A DNA stretch of 64,000 nucleotides from Acanthosoma haemorrhoidale (lineage: Eukaryota; Arthropoda; Insecta; Hemiptera; Acanthosomatidae). The position numbers and the translations under genes are program-made. Below the pieces are notes generated by a model, which saw nothing but the letters and a program-made list of their open reading frames with translations, did no database searches and was not told the origin of the DNA. This document shows positions 28,042 through 38,869 of this stretch, piece after piece. The stretch is from assembly GCA_930367205.1 (NCBI GenBank), contig OV884012.1:49373239-49437238 (forward strand), written 5' to 3'. The stretch's first letter is position 1; each line of letters opens with the position of its first letter.

Positions 28042-28170
28042 AGTTTTCTCTTGCTCTTGCGATGGAGGTGACAATCATAGGGGATTGGGTAGGCCCTTTT
28101 GGGTTATGTGTATTTGAATATATATTGAGTGAACTAGTGAGTATATGTTAAGCTGTAAATATAAGAGGAT

Positions 28171-31100
28171 TGAGAGCATTGATCACGAGTACTACTAGTA
28201 TTATTACTACTAACTAGTAATTACTAGGCTGCAATTTTATTTTAATAATAATAATATACAATATGCTTCCTCAAATATAATCACGTTTAAACCATACAGC
28301 GATCAAATTCGACCTAGTTTCTTTAAGTGGTATCATAGCGCAGAAGCCATGTTAGATTTACAATTCAATATTATTATATATGGTTAGTGCCGGTCGTAGA
28401 AGAATATAATTAAATAATAAATCATCCGTCTCTCCGCAATATCGTTTATTCAAACAAAATATTCACAAAACTCTAAGCTCTCATCGTCAATTGCTAAAAT
28501 ATTACGTCATATGATAGAAACATCGAATAGGCATGCGGAGACAAATAAAATCAATTTTTAAAGCCAATAATAAATAAAACCTATTTAAAATATTAAAAGT
28601 GCTGAACTTCACTAAACCTAGTTTGTTAATTTTAATAATATATAAAATCACATAATAGTCGTCATGAGTCATTATTTCTTTATACACATAATGTGATTAA
28701 CATATATTACAAATATAGCTAGTTGCATTATGTAATCTGAAGGCTATACATTTGAATATTTATTAAATCTAATTCTTAAAATGCCAACGATTTTTTGAGC
28801 TATTTGAAATAAATAAATTTTTACTAAACTAATTTTCACTAACTGGAGCGCTTAGCCATATATTAATATTAAATATTACCATTGATAAGTATCTTTAGTG
28901 CCAATGATATACAAGGTGGGGGTATATTTAATCAGGTAACTAGTTTATAAATATATATATATATAGTACCTAAATTAACATTTTCTCATGGATTGCATTA
29001 ACTTTCAAGAAAACGTCGATAAGAAGCTTAAGCTAGCAGATGCCGATTGTTACGATTCAATTGATACCGCATAATTCAAGGCCAACACGAACTTGGTTTC
29101 TTGATTGACTGTTAAATATTCATAACTTGCCCGACTCTAGGATTTGTCAAGTCCTCTTTGAGACACTCGAATAAGAGGAGCCTTCTGCTAATGTATACAT
29201 CTGGGATGACAGTAAAAAGAATCGAGGGGTAGAAAAAGAAAAAAAGGGGAAAGGTTTGTCCCGAAAAGAATCACTGAAAAGGCCCCCACGAATAATCTAC
29301 TTACTATACTATCAATTTCAAACTTACAAAAGACTTCGTCCTACCTTATCTTGTTATAGGTTTTTCTTTTATGTTTCCATCGGGAGAGTTCTTATACTTC
29401 TTCCCTTTTCCTCCGCCTTCTAGTCCCTAATTTAAATTATTCCATTTAATCCAGATATCAGCGGCCATCGGGATATTTTCCTAAGTACCATCGCCTACAT
29501 TCAGTCAGCTCCTTCCTTAGATTTTTTTCCTCTCGTCAGGCTTTTCTTTCCTTTTTTTTTCTACGGCTCATTGGTAAACTTCATTAGTCAGCGGCTGAGC
29601 TTCTTAATCGGCGGCTAACTTAATACTTTTAATTTCTGCGGAGAATTGAGAACCGGTATTGGAATAATCCAGGAGCAAGTCGGTTCATTAAAACCATTTA
29701 ATTCAATCAAACGGTAGAACTAGAATGTTTTGGGGTAGCACTTTTCCGTTCCTCTCGTGTACTGGGAAACTGCATACTTATAAATTTGCATAAGCAGTAG
29801 ACCTAATATTATAAATATTATTATATAGGTATTATATATTATGTTACTCAGCCTTGAAACCATAGTTAAGTAGTTGCTTGAATAAAAAAATTCCTGATGA
29901 TAGTACAACTTAGCTTTGTACCAGATATAGCGTCAACCTGTGGTTTACCTGTTCATGTTTTTATATAGAAAAAATATATTGTTTAAAAAAAAAAGAAAGT
30001 AAATGACTCTCTTGAATGCAGGTGTTCATGAAAGGACTTCGTGATGGAAAGGACTCCATCCTGAGCCTCTGAGGGTCCCCTCCTAAAGTATATTGTTATC
30101 CAGCGGTTAGAGGAAGGATTAGAGGCACCCTACCCTGACACCAGGCGTCCTGGCTCTAAATCAATAAGAGACTGGAAACCGAGGGCTGGTAATAAAGCTT
30201 CGAGTTCTCCCCTGCGAGGAATTCCGGAGATCCTCAAATTGTGGAAGCGGCAAAGGGCGGGCGAAGCAGCAAACGGCTCTTCAAAGCAATATAAGATATT
30301 AACACACTCCACGATTTCCGCTATCGGAAACTTCAAAGTCACTTTAAAAATCGCCTCAAGCCTGCAACAATAGCGCCTCTTCTAAGATATTAACTTCCAA
30401 TAGGGGTGAGTTTAAGAACATTCCAACGGAGGGATGGAAATGAAGGCTGTATGAAATTTCATCTAAGATGGTCTTGATGCTGTTCAGTCTTCCAGTATGT
30501 GCTTCATCGAATATTTGCATCACGTGCTTGGATGAAACAATTTAATTTGATGGTTATGTAGTCTATATATAGGACAAATGATGGAATTACGTATGTCTAA
30601 ACTCACACAGAGCTCGATATATTTTACAGCAGACCTTGTTGGAAAAGTGGATAAATGGGGTTGTTTGTATGAAATAATTTATCTGTGCGCTAATACATTG
30701 CTTATTTATTTATTTATTTTGATGGGGCGAGTATGTAACAGCAACCATATTTTGAGTTATTTAGCCTTAAAGTGTTAATTGTTGTACTCAAGATCAGGAA
30801 TATATTTTGTAGTTGTCTCATAACTCCTCCATTACACTAGTATCTAGTTTAGTAAAGCTCCTAGAGAGCTGCTGTAAGTACCGAAAAACAGTCCAACACA
30901 TACCTCCTCCAATTTGGAAAAAAAATATTTTTACCTCCTTCATCTACTCACCCCTTTTAATATAGATTTAATGCCAACTACATGTGTAAAACAGATTCCA
31001 ATATATACATATACATATTCATATAGCTAGTTCATTTCTATAAGTTAACGACATTCCGTGTAGTCAAGCGCTTAGCATGCTGAACTGCGGAGACCCGAGT

Positions 31101-31584
31101 CGCTCAAGGAAAATCATTTTTTGGGGGGAATGGGTCTAGTCTGTTAAGGATAAATAAGTAGCTACTTGAATGTTTATTATTAAGACTCGTTCAAGAATGG
31201 AATCCGATTAATAAAAACTGAATAGTACAACCATGGCAAAAACCTCAGACGGCCATACTACTTCTCTATTAGAATATAGAGAGAGCCTTAAAGTATCACA
31301 TATTTTTTTTTTTTTTTTCTTTAATAGAAATATCAGAGTTTTTGCGCATGCGCTACATCCTGAAACACCTCTCAACTTCGCTCGTCCTTCAAACACTTTA
31401 TTCTACCGTTTTTAGGCCACAGTACATCAAAAAATTTTGTTCTACCAGGCAACTTACGTGAGCTGGTCACGAGGAAGCCCTCAACACGTAAGTGAATAGC
31501 TTTTACATTTGTGCAGAACAAAAGTGAAGTGAAATCGGAGGAGAGGTCGGCCATTTTGCCATTAGACATTAGCACCATTCGGAT
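28171..31584. other. gene-free stretch
   Basis: AT-rich, with GC-richer patches at about 29,380-29,660, 30,010-30,400 and 31,050-31,110. A 70-codon minus-strand frame at 30,130-30,342 has no recognisable domain. The patch at 31,060-31,110 faintly resembles a tRNA-like sequence but is too weak to call. A T16 run lies near 31,304-31,319. Confidence 0.4.
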
Positions 31585-31735
31585 CGTTCACTAACGTCGT
31601 GCAATTGTTTCTGAGCCAGTCGGTCTTGTGGCTCAGAGCCAAGAACCGTGACTCGCCACTGGAGGTTGTGAGCTTGATTCCCACCGGCGCTACGTACTTT
31701 TTTTCTTACAAACTAAAAACCGTTGTTATGATAAA

Positions 31736-33054
31736 ATGAAATTTTATCAACAAGTGATTTCTCAAAATAAAAAAAAAAGATCGAGATCACTAGGTCCAAC
31801 CCCGACAACGTCGCCTGTAAAGCGTAAACCAAGACGATCAACCAGGAATGTACAAATAACCTCTTCTGCGGCTAGTTCCATGGAAGAGATACCTCCACAG
31901 GCCAGCACATCCAATAATGATCCCGCCATAGAGTCACCTTTCTTCACGCCAAACACCTTTGAGGCGTTGAAAAATATCCCAGCAGAAGAAATGGAAGTCA
32001 ACAAAACTCCAACACAGCCCCAGCCACCTCCTATATTTGTACGCAATATTAGCAACTTTAAATTACTATGCTCACAAATGAGCAAAATTGTTGGTACCGG
32101 AAAATATACGTGCCTAAATCGCTCTCGGGACACGAAAATATCTCCGGACACTCCCGATACTTATCGGGCAATTATCAAATATTTGGACGAAACCAATGCT
32201 GACTTTCACACCTATCAGCTGAAACAAGAACGCTCGCTCCGAGTAGTAATTAGAAACTTGCACCCGACCACACCAGCTGACGAAATCGACGATGAACTCT
32301 TTGCTCTTGGATTCAAAGTTCACCAAATAACGAACGTGTTACGTGAGGATAAACAACAAGAGGGATCAATAAAAACGGCGTACCACTGTTCTTTTTTGAT
32401 CTCGAGCGAACACCTGGAGTAGAGAAGATTTATGAACTAACACACCTGTACTATACAAGGGTACAGGTTGAAAAACCGTTCCCCAAACGAGACATCGTCC
32501 AGTGCCATAATTGTCAGGCATATGGGCACACGAAATCTTACTGCCACCACCCTCCCAGATGTGTAAAGTGTAGTGGGCAGCACAAAAGCGAATTGTGCAA
32601 AAAGCCCCTAAAATCGCCTGCGGTATGCGTACTTTGCAAGCAAGGCCATCCGGCCAACTACAAGGGCTGCGAGGCTTACAGAAGGCTGAAGTCGAGGACC
32701 GAACAACGCCGTCAGCCAGAAGTGGAAAAACTTGCAGCAAGAAGCGGCCCAGCCAGAAACTTGAGGCCTACTGTCTCTTTCGCCGATGCCGTTCGCAACA
32801 GAGAGCAGTCACAGGCACCACCCACCCCCTGTACACAAGATCACCTTTCCCAGCATTCCGTTCATCCCGTCAACCCACAAACTCTATCCCATCCTCAGCC
32901 ACACATCTCGTACATTCCTCCACCTTCAAGTTCTTCGGATCTCACTAGCCTTTTAACCTCATTTCTCACAGAGTTCAGAACCCTAATTACTCCTCTCATT
33001 TCCCTACATACAAATCTGGTCTCCTACCTTATCCCCGTTAAACAAAATCCATAA
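31736..33054 (+). pseudogene. jockey ORF1 (gag-like nucleic-acid binding protein), one frameshift
   Basis: ORF1 proteins of jockey-type LINEs bind the element RNA and assist its transport and reverse transcription. The first frame (31,736-32,377) has a basic, Ser/Thr/Pro-rich N-terminus, then a region ending in a PRE_C2HC-like domain (from about residue 160: F-H-T-Y-Q-L-K-Q-E-R-S-L-R-V-V-I-R). The frame shifts at 32,378-32,382, where 5 nt replace 3 nt found in relic A. In the new frame follow P-L-F-F-F-D-L-E and three zinc knuckles: C-H-N-C..G-H..C (32,502-32,543), C-V-K-C..H..C, and C-V-L-C..H..C. A Pro/Ser-rich tail ends at TAA 33,052-33,054. The start is the first ATG of the frame, preceded by a stop-rich leader. 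The same-strand ORF2 abuts directly. Confidence 0.88.
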
Positions 33055-35695
33055 GTGGATCCTTCCGACTCCTTATCCATTCTCCTTTGGAATGCGAATG
33101 GTGTTCGCACCCACACTAACGAACTGACAGCACTACTCCACGACAAGAACATCGACGTAGCTCTCATTACTGAAACAAGACTTACTAGCAAACGACCATT
33201 TACGATTCGACAGTACCATACTTACCGAACTGATCACCCAGATGGAAGAGCTCATGCAGGTACCGCTGTCATTGTTCATAATTCCATTTCTCATCACATA
33301 GTTCCTTTGGTAGCACATGATTTCCTTCAGTCCACTGCAGTGTCAATCAGCACCTTCCCTTTCCCCCTTACTCTAGCATCAGTGTACTGCCCTCCCAATA
33401 AATCCATTTCCGATTCCCAATTCATCTCCTTTCTAGACTCCATAGGACATTGTTTCCTTGTGGGTGGGGACTTTAATGCGAAGCACCAACACTGAAGGGT
33501 CAAGATCCACGAATACACGCGGACGTGCTTTGCTGTCTGCACTCACACGGAAACATTGCTCCACGATCTCACCTGACACAGCCACCTATTGGCCATCAGA
33601 TCCCAACCGAAATCCAGATCTCCTAGAGTTCTTCTTCTACAATAGTTTAAGAACACTAAACTATTCACTCAAGCGCCTCGATGACCTCTCCTCCGATCAT
33701 AGCCCTTTGTTATTAACCATTTCCCTAAAACCAATTCACAAACTATCTCCTCCTTCATTTATTAGGGGCCCAGTCGATTGGGACCACTTATCCCTGAAAA
33801 TATCCCAAGACCTAGACGATGCAGTGCATTCTTTCACTACTCTGGTCCAGAGGTCGGCTTGGGAGGCATCGTCACCCCATCGTCACCCAAAAATTCATAA
33901 TCATAATAGTTTACCTCAGCATCTCAAAGATCTAATCCTATCCAAACGCCGCTCCAGAACAGTGTGGCAAAGATCCCGGCATCCTGCCGATCGCCGCTCG
34001 TACAATCAGTACTGCCGATTGGCATCCTTCCGTTCCGATTCTTTCAATTCCTACCTCTCCTCTCTGTCTACCAGGGATAACTCCTTGTGGAATGTAACCA
34101 AAAAAATCCTAAAGTATCAACCTGTTTCACATCCGCTCCGTCGTGATGATGGGTCCTGGGCGGCTTCGGATGGGGATAGGTCGGAGGAATTTGCTCTGCA
34201 TCATACCCATACTTTCACACCTAACCTTTCTCATCAAAGCCATACTCACAGCACAACTGTGGAAGATTTCCTCACTTCACCTATTCCTCTCTCTCTTCCA
34301 CCAAAAGCCGTTAATCCCTCTGAGGTCAAATACCTTTTGAAAAACTTACCTTACCGAAAATCCCCTGGATATGATCTCCTTACTCCTCAAATTCTCAAAC
34401 AACTTCCTCCTAAAGCCATAATCTTCCTAACCTATATATATAATTGCATTATCCGAACGACGCACTTCCCACTCCTCTGGAAACATTCCATTATTGTCCT
34501 ATTCACCAAACCCGGTAAACCACCCAATGACGCCTCATCTTACCGTCCAATAAGCCTACTCCCTATCCTCTCAAAAATATTTGAGAAACATCTACTAAAA
34601 CGTCTACTTCCAATTATTGAATCCAAAAACCTTTTTCCTACACACCAATTTGGTTTCCGCCAACGGCATTCCACTGCTCAACAAGGCCTTCGCGTTGTTG
34701 ATCACATCTACTCAGCCCTTGAAACCAAACAGTATTGCACTGCTGCCTTTCTTGATATAGCTCAAGCTTTTGACAGGGTTTGGCACGCAGGTTTACTCTA
34801 CAAGCTCAAAAGATATTTACCACAGACCCTTTTCCTAATCCTACAGTCCTACCTTTCAAACCGCTTCTTCCAAGTCCGCTGTGGTTTAGAATATTCAAAC
34901 TACTATCCTATAAATGCAGGAGTTCCACAGGGCAGTGTCCTGGGCCCCATCCTCTACAACCTATACACCGCTGATGTCCCCTCTACTCCCAATACCTTCT
35001 TGGCCACATTTGCAGATGACACTGCAGTCTTGTCATCTAACCCAGACCCCGACATAGCATCCCATAACCTTCAAAAACACCTTGACGAGATCGATTATTG
35101 GTGCAACCAATGGCGGATCAAAGTTAATGTAGCAAATTGTTCCCACATTACCTTCACCCTTTGTCGCAAGTCTTGTCCACTAGTTTATTTTAATTCTATT
35201 CCTCTCCCTGTATCCGAGACAGTACGGTATTTAGGCTTCCATCTCGATAAACGACTGACCTGGAACCCACATACGAGACTAAAAAGACAAGAACTAAACA
35301 GACGCTTTGGACAACTATACAGACTACTTCAAAGGACATCCCATCTCTCAATAGAAAATAAACTACTAATCTACAAAGTTATACTTAAACCAATCTGGAC
35401 ATACGGAATAGAGCTATGGGGGACAGCAAAAAAGTCGAACATCAAGCGTATCCAATCCTTTCAATCAAAAGTCCTGAGAACAATAGTAAATGCCCCTTAT
35501 TATGTCAGCAACAAAACCCTTCATAACGACCTTAATATACCCTACATTCTAGAACTCATCCCTTCCAAGTTTACGAAATTCCACAGTAGCCTTTCCAACC
35601 ACCCTAATCCTGTAGCACAGTCACTGCACTGCGTCACTCATCTCTATAATCCTCCTCGGAGACTGAAACGGCAGTGGCCTCGTGACCTGCTATAA
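33055..35695 (+). pseudogene. jockey ORF2 (endonuclease + reverse transcriptase), one frameshift
   Basis: ORF2 nicks target DNA and copies the element RNA into it. The apurinic-type endonuclease comes first: W-N-A-N-G-V, T-E-T-R-L-T, A-S-V-Y-C-P-P-N, G-G-D-F-N-A-K-H. At about 33,493-33,497 one extra base shifts the frame (Trp-Gly expected after K-H-Q-H). The second frame runs 33,458-35,695 and carries S-D-H-S-P (its residues 79-83), which completes the endonuclease. RT motifs follow: Y-R-P-I-S-L-L (362), F-L-D-I-A-Q-A-F-D (Asp 433), A-G-V-P-Q-G-S-V-L-G (488), F-A-D-D (518-521), and Y-L-G-F-H-L-D. There is no RNase H domain, as is usual for the jockey clade. The first codon after the ORF1 stop is GTG, in the same frame as the second half of ORF1. 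Confidence 0.92.
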
Positions 35696-35862
35696 TCAAG
35701 TGACAGTGGGAGTCCTGGCAATGGCCAGTTTCTCCAATCATGTCCTGAATGAATGAGCGAGTGAATGATGAAATGTAAATATGGTATGAATGATCGTATA
35801 TCTTAATTACTTATTGCCTAGCAAGGCAGATTGTAATTTTAGCACAATAAAGGAATTATATA
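35696..35862 (+). other. jockey 3' UTR (shortened)
   Basis: The tail blocks GTAAATATGGTATGAATGAT, TTACTTATTGCCTAGCAAGG and CAGATTGTAATTTTAGCACA are nearly identical to 37,600-37,700. The segment between GTCCTGA and AATGAGCGAGTG found in other copies is deleted. Confidence 0.8.
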
Positions 35863-36870
35863 TATATGTTAAATAAAAATATGAAAACATAACATCCAGT
35901 TATATCATGTAAATATGTAAAAGTATGTTAGTAAATGGCTCTTTTATACAATTATTTATGCATGCCTAAAAAATTGGGTTAAACATATCATTAAATAATA
36001 ACACTCAACAGAACTCACCTGTAAGTAAAAAAGGACGTCCTCGATTTCGATAGGAAAAACAAGTATAAATATTCACTGTTTTGAAATGAATAATTTTTTC
36101 TAATGAAAAATGAAGTGCATCTAAGAATCTCTTTTTTTCCTATTTTTTGAAATTCTTACTTACTTAAACGCCACCATCTAAGATTATCTAAAACGAATCA
36201 TTTTACATTTTCACTGTCACCTAAACGATATTTATTCAATATATTATTTGGGCTTATTGACAAAATTAATTACCATTTTTCCATTATCTTATATCTTGAG
36301 TTGCCACCTCCCTTTGGGCCTACGGATTCTATTCTTATACAGCACTCCCTCTTTTGTTTGTTTGAGAATTCGCTCCAAAATGACTTATCTCTTATATTAT
36401 CTCTACGATTACATGAATTTACATTATGTAAGGTCCGTTCAAAACTAGAAGTACATCGGTAACGTAAGATATGACATCCTATTTTTCTTATTAACAGGTT
36501 TCTAATGTCTCGGATATATCTAGGAGCACACATTATGTTCTGGAAAACTACTCGTCTTTGACGCCAAGTGTATAATATTCCTGACTCAATGGAATTTATG
36601 CGATCCTACTTCAAGATATTATCCTTGACCTTTTATAATCGGCACTAGTGCACTTGTTTTCTTTTTATTCCATTCGGTATGAGTCCATATTTCCAAGAAC
36701 TCGTTTAAAATAAGACAATCCTACTTCGGTGGTCCTCATCGTCTTTAAAAATGAAGTGTAACCAAGAGGCTGCCTGATTCCACTGTGGGATTTAAAATCA
36801 TCTAAAAGCTCAGAACCAATAAGTTTTTTTTACTACTCTTCATTGATAACATAATAGGAACCACCGTGGC
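35863..36870. other. gene-free stretch
   Basis: AT-rich sequence with short unrecognised frames. No repeat match was seen. Confidence 0.45.
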
Positions 36871-37177
36871 GAGATGTTATGTTCTTGCCTTCAAGTGAGA
36901 ATCCCGCCTTTGGATGTCACTTTATATCAGCCCGAATGGGTTAAAAAGACCGTGGAAATATTTTGGCACTTTGCCATTCTCCTTGTGGCGTGGCTTACTA
37001 CACGGATCTAAATTTGAAAATGAACTACTCTACCGACCCTAGTGCTATAAAAGCGGGCTTACAGACTGAACGAGCACTTGCTCAGTTCATTCGGCACCCG
37101 ACCGACACCCCACATATTGAGGAGCTCCCGAGTACATATTGTAGTAGAATATATTTTATTGTATAAAACTTTCTTCT
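36871..37177 (+). other. LTR-like promoter region, uncertain
   Basis: The stretch holds TATAAAAGCGGGC at 37,046-37,058, a TCAGTTCATT initiator-like sequence about 35-40 bp downstream, and a GC-rich leader (CGGCACCCGACCGACACC). It then runs into AT-rich DNA with a TTTTATTGTATAAAA patch. This order resembles the U3-R part of an LTR. No LTR ends or duplication were found. It abuts a jockey tail. Confidence 0.3.
37046..37053 (+). promoter_or_regulatory. candidate TATA box
   Basis: TATAAAAG with a GC-rich flank, followed by TCAGT at 37,082-37,086. The spacing (A at +38 from the first T) is slightly longer than the usual 30-32. Confidence 0.35.
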
Positions 37178-37425
37178 CTCGAGCAATTGGTCAGCCTAGG
37201 CTCGTATCCGGTGACGTGGCTGACGGAGAGGCGTGGGGATCTTCCCGAGACTCTGCTTCCGATTTCGCACGGGTGGGATGTGACAGCCATATGGATTTGG
37301 AAGGTCACTGGGCTGTTTGTAAATACTGTATGAATGAGTGAGTGAATAAAAATTGTAAATATGGTATGAATGAAAACATTTATCACAATTACTTATAACC
37401 TGGTGAGGCGGATTGTAATTGTGTC
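37178..37425 (+). repeat. jockey 3' tail, 5'-truncated copy
   Basis: It starts within the 3' UTR (GGTCAGCCTAGGCTCGTATC, CGGTGACGTGGCTGACGG) and runs through GTAAATATGGTATGAATGA and GGCGGATTGTAATTGTGTCA. It is a diverged relative of the 61.8-kb 3' UTR. A second tail is inserted at its 3' end. Confidence 0.8.
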
Positions 37426-37440
37426 ATAATTATTATATTA

Positions 37441-37713
37441 GTCCTGAGCGTCTGTGGCTCTCGCGCTCTTGGTCAGTCTCCACTGGCTAGTATCCGGTGA
37501 CGCGGATGACGGAGGGGCGTGGGGGACTTCCCAAGACTCCGCTTTCTCTTCGCATGTGGACTTGGGAGGCGTCTGGGCTGTCTGTAAATATTGTATTAAT
37601 GAGCGAGTGAATGATGAATTGTAAATATGGTATGAATGATAGTATATCTTAATTACTTATTGCCTAGCAAGGCAGATTGTAATTTTAGCACAATAAAGGA
37701 ATTATACAATTAT
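37441..37713 (+). repeat. jockey 3' tail, second 5'-truncated copy with 15-bp TSD
   Basis: It begins at GTCCTGAGCGTCTGTGGCTC and ends after CACAATAAAGGAATTATA. It is bounded by a perfect 15-bp duplication ATAATTATTATATTA (37,426-37,440 and 37,714-37,728). Its final 100 bp are nearly identical to the tail of the 31.6-35.9-kb element, so it comes from the same subfamily. It contains no coding sequence. Confidence 0.85.
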
Positions 37714-37728
37714 ATAATTATTATATTA

Positions 37729-38869
37729 ATCATATTATATAAGTTGTTGTTGTTATAATAATTGTATCACAATTATTAACCATAGTGAGATCTATAACAC
37801 AACAAAAAATGACAATAAAACTTTTTTATTATTATTATTAAACATTGTCATCCTCAGACCATTTCACAACATATGGTGGCTAGCTACATAACGGTGAAAT
37901 GTCGTCCTATAACAATGATAAAATAAATCATGTTTCAGGCGATCTTCAACCAAAACTCATCCACATAGAAAACTTAATTCGTTGCTATATTTATTACTGA
38001 ATGAATATTATCTGCTCACCTATTATTCTTATTTGTTGTAGTATTATTTTCGTGTTTGGCTGTGCTATTCTTTGATACAATTTTAATAATAATTGTTTTC
38101 TTACTAATGAAACCCCGCAGATGACAAGGTATATAAACAATGAATGAGGAGCATTGTTGAGTTAATTGAGTCCTTAACCCTTCTGCTTCCATGCTTTCGC
38201 TAGGGGAGCCCTCCATCAAGCTAGAATGAGGGTGCACTGCTCCATTGGAGGGTCAGCGATAAATCTTCAATGGGATTGATTTGGCTCACAGACGTGGTGG
38301 CTTCTCTGATCTGGATTATTTACTACTCAAATTCACGCTTGTTGGCTCCATGAAATTTTTATATGAAAATACAACAGGTCTTAAACCTCTAACAATTTTG
38401 AATTCTGGTTAAGAGAAATATCGCAGAGGGATGTAAAAATTGAATACTTGAGGTTATAGTTTTGGGCTTCTATCACAGGTAATCATTTAAATACGAATGT
38501 ATCAATCAACGATGGGGGGTAGAGTTGCTACTATTTGTTGTGTATTCCTAAAGATATGATTGTCCATTTCTTATAAGATAAAAGTTTCTGATTATTATTC
38601 CAATGAAGCAACATAGAGTAAAAAAGAGTTTATATGTATATGTACATATACATATTTAATTTTTTTTTTAATTCTATTTAGGTATAATTATTATATTGTT
38701 ATAATGCTGTTATAAATTATAATTATACGGTGGAAAATAATTTGTTCGTTTTTATTACATTGTTTTTATATTGTGTATGTTACTTTTATGGATTGGAACA
38801 AATCTACTTAAGGTATTTTTATTAGTATTTTTTTAATGTTTAATGTCTAGATATGTTTATATTTATGTC
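37729..38869. other. gene-free AT-rich stretch
   Basis: No coding is recognised. It contains a perfect 24-bp palindrome of TATG/TACA type at 38,632-38,655. Confidence 0.45.
38632..38655. repeat. 24-bp perfect palindrome
   Basis: Every base pairs about the central GTAC (38,642-38,645). It is built from ATATGTAT units and can form a 12-bp cruciform arm. Chance in TA-rich DNA is a reasonable explanation. Confidence 0.9.

Larger units (their letters stand above)
26830..28170 (+). pseudogene. jockey-clade LINE relic B (ORF2 C-terminus and 3' UTR)
   Basis: An old 5'-truncated jockey fragment homologous to 35,290-35,700 and to the 3' UTR at 61.75-62.0 kb. Recognisable blocks are CTTCAAAGGACAT, GAAAATAAACTGCTAAT, CCAATCTTTTCAATCAA, CCTGAGGACAATA, ACAGTGGGAG, then after the nested element GGAGGTGACAATCAT. 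It is interrupted twice: by a 75-bp minus-strand retroposon (27,006-27,080) and by a 637-bp plus-strand retroposon (27,405-28,041). The interrupted 3' UTR resumes after 28,059. The reading frame is destroyed. Confidence 0.75.
31585..35862 (+). mobile_element. nearly complete jockey-clade non-LTR retrotransposon
   Basis: The layout is a 5' leader, ORF1 (31,736-33,054), ORF2 (33,055-35,695) and a short 3' UTR ending near 35,862. The 5' boundary is my estimate, because no other copy in the window reaches it. The leader contains a sequence with a pol III B-box-like GCTTGATTCCC (31,670-31,680) and a following T run. It may be element leader or a neighbouring SINE. The 3' UTR lacks about 170 bp (GTCCTGA directly followed by ATGAATGAGCGAG) that is present in the copies at 37.4 and 61.8 kb. 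No target-site duplication was identified. It is broken by one frameshift in each ORF but is otherwise well preserved, so it is the reference for the relics in this window. Confidence 0.9.

Noticed and set aside
27761..28078. 105-codon minus-strand frame and overlapping frames
   Set aside because: They lie in the 3' half of the 637-bp retroposon and include its A tail as a Phe run.
31060..31112. tRNA-like sequence
   Set aside because: Only a loose B-box resemblance, with no cloverleaf or convincing A box.
31762..32151. 129-codon minus-strand frame over jockey ORF1
   Set aside because: Antisense shadow of ORF1, whose sense frame has clear domains.
32366..32740. 124-codon minus-strand frame over jockey ORF1
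   Set aside because: Antisense shadow of the zinc-knuckle region.
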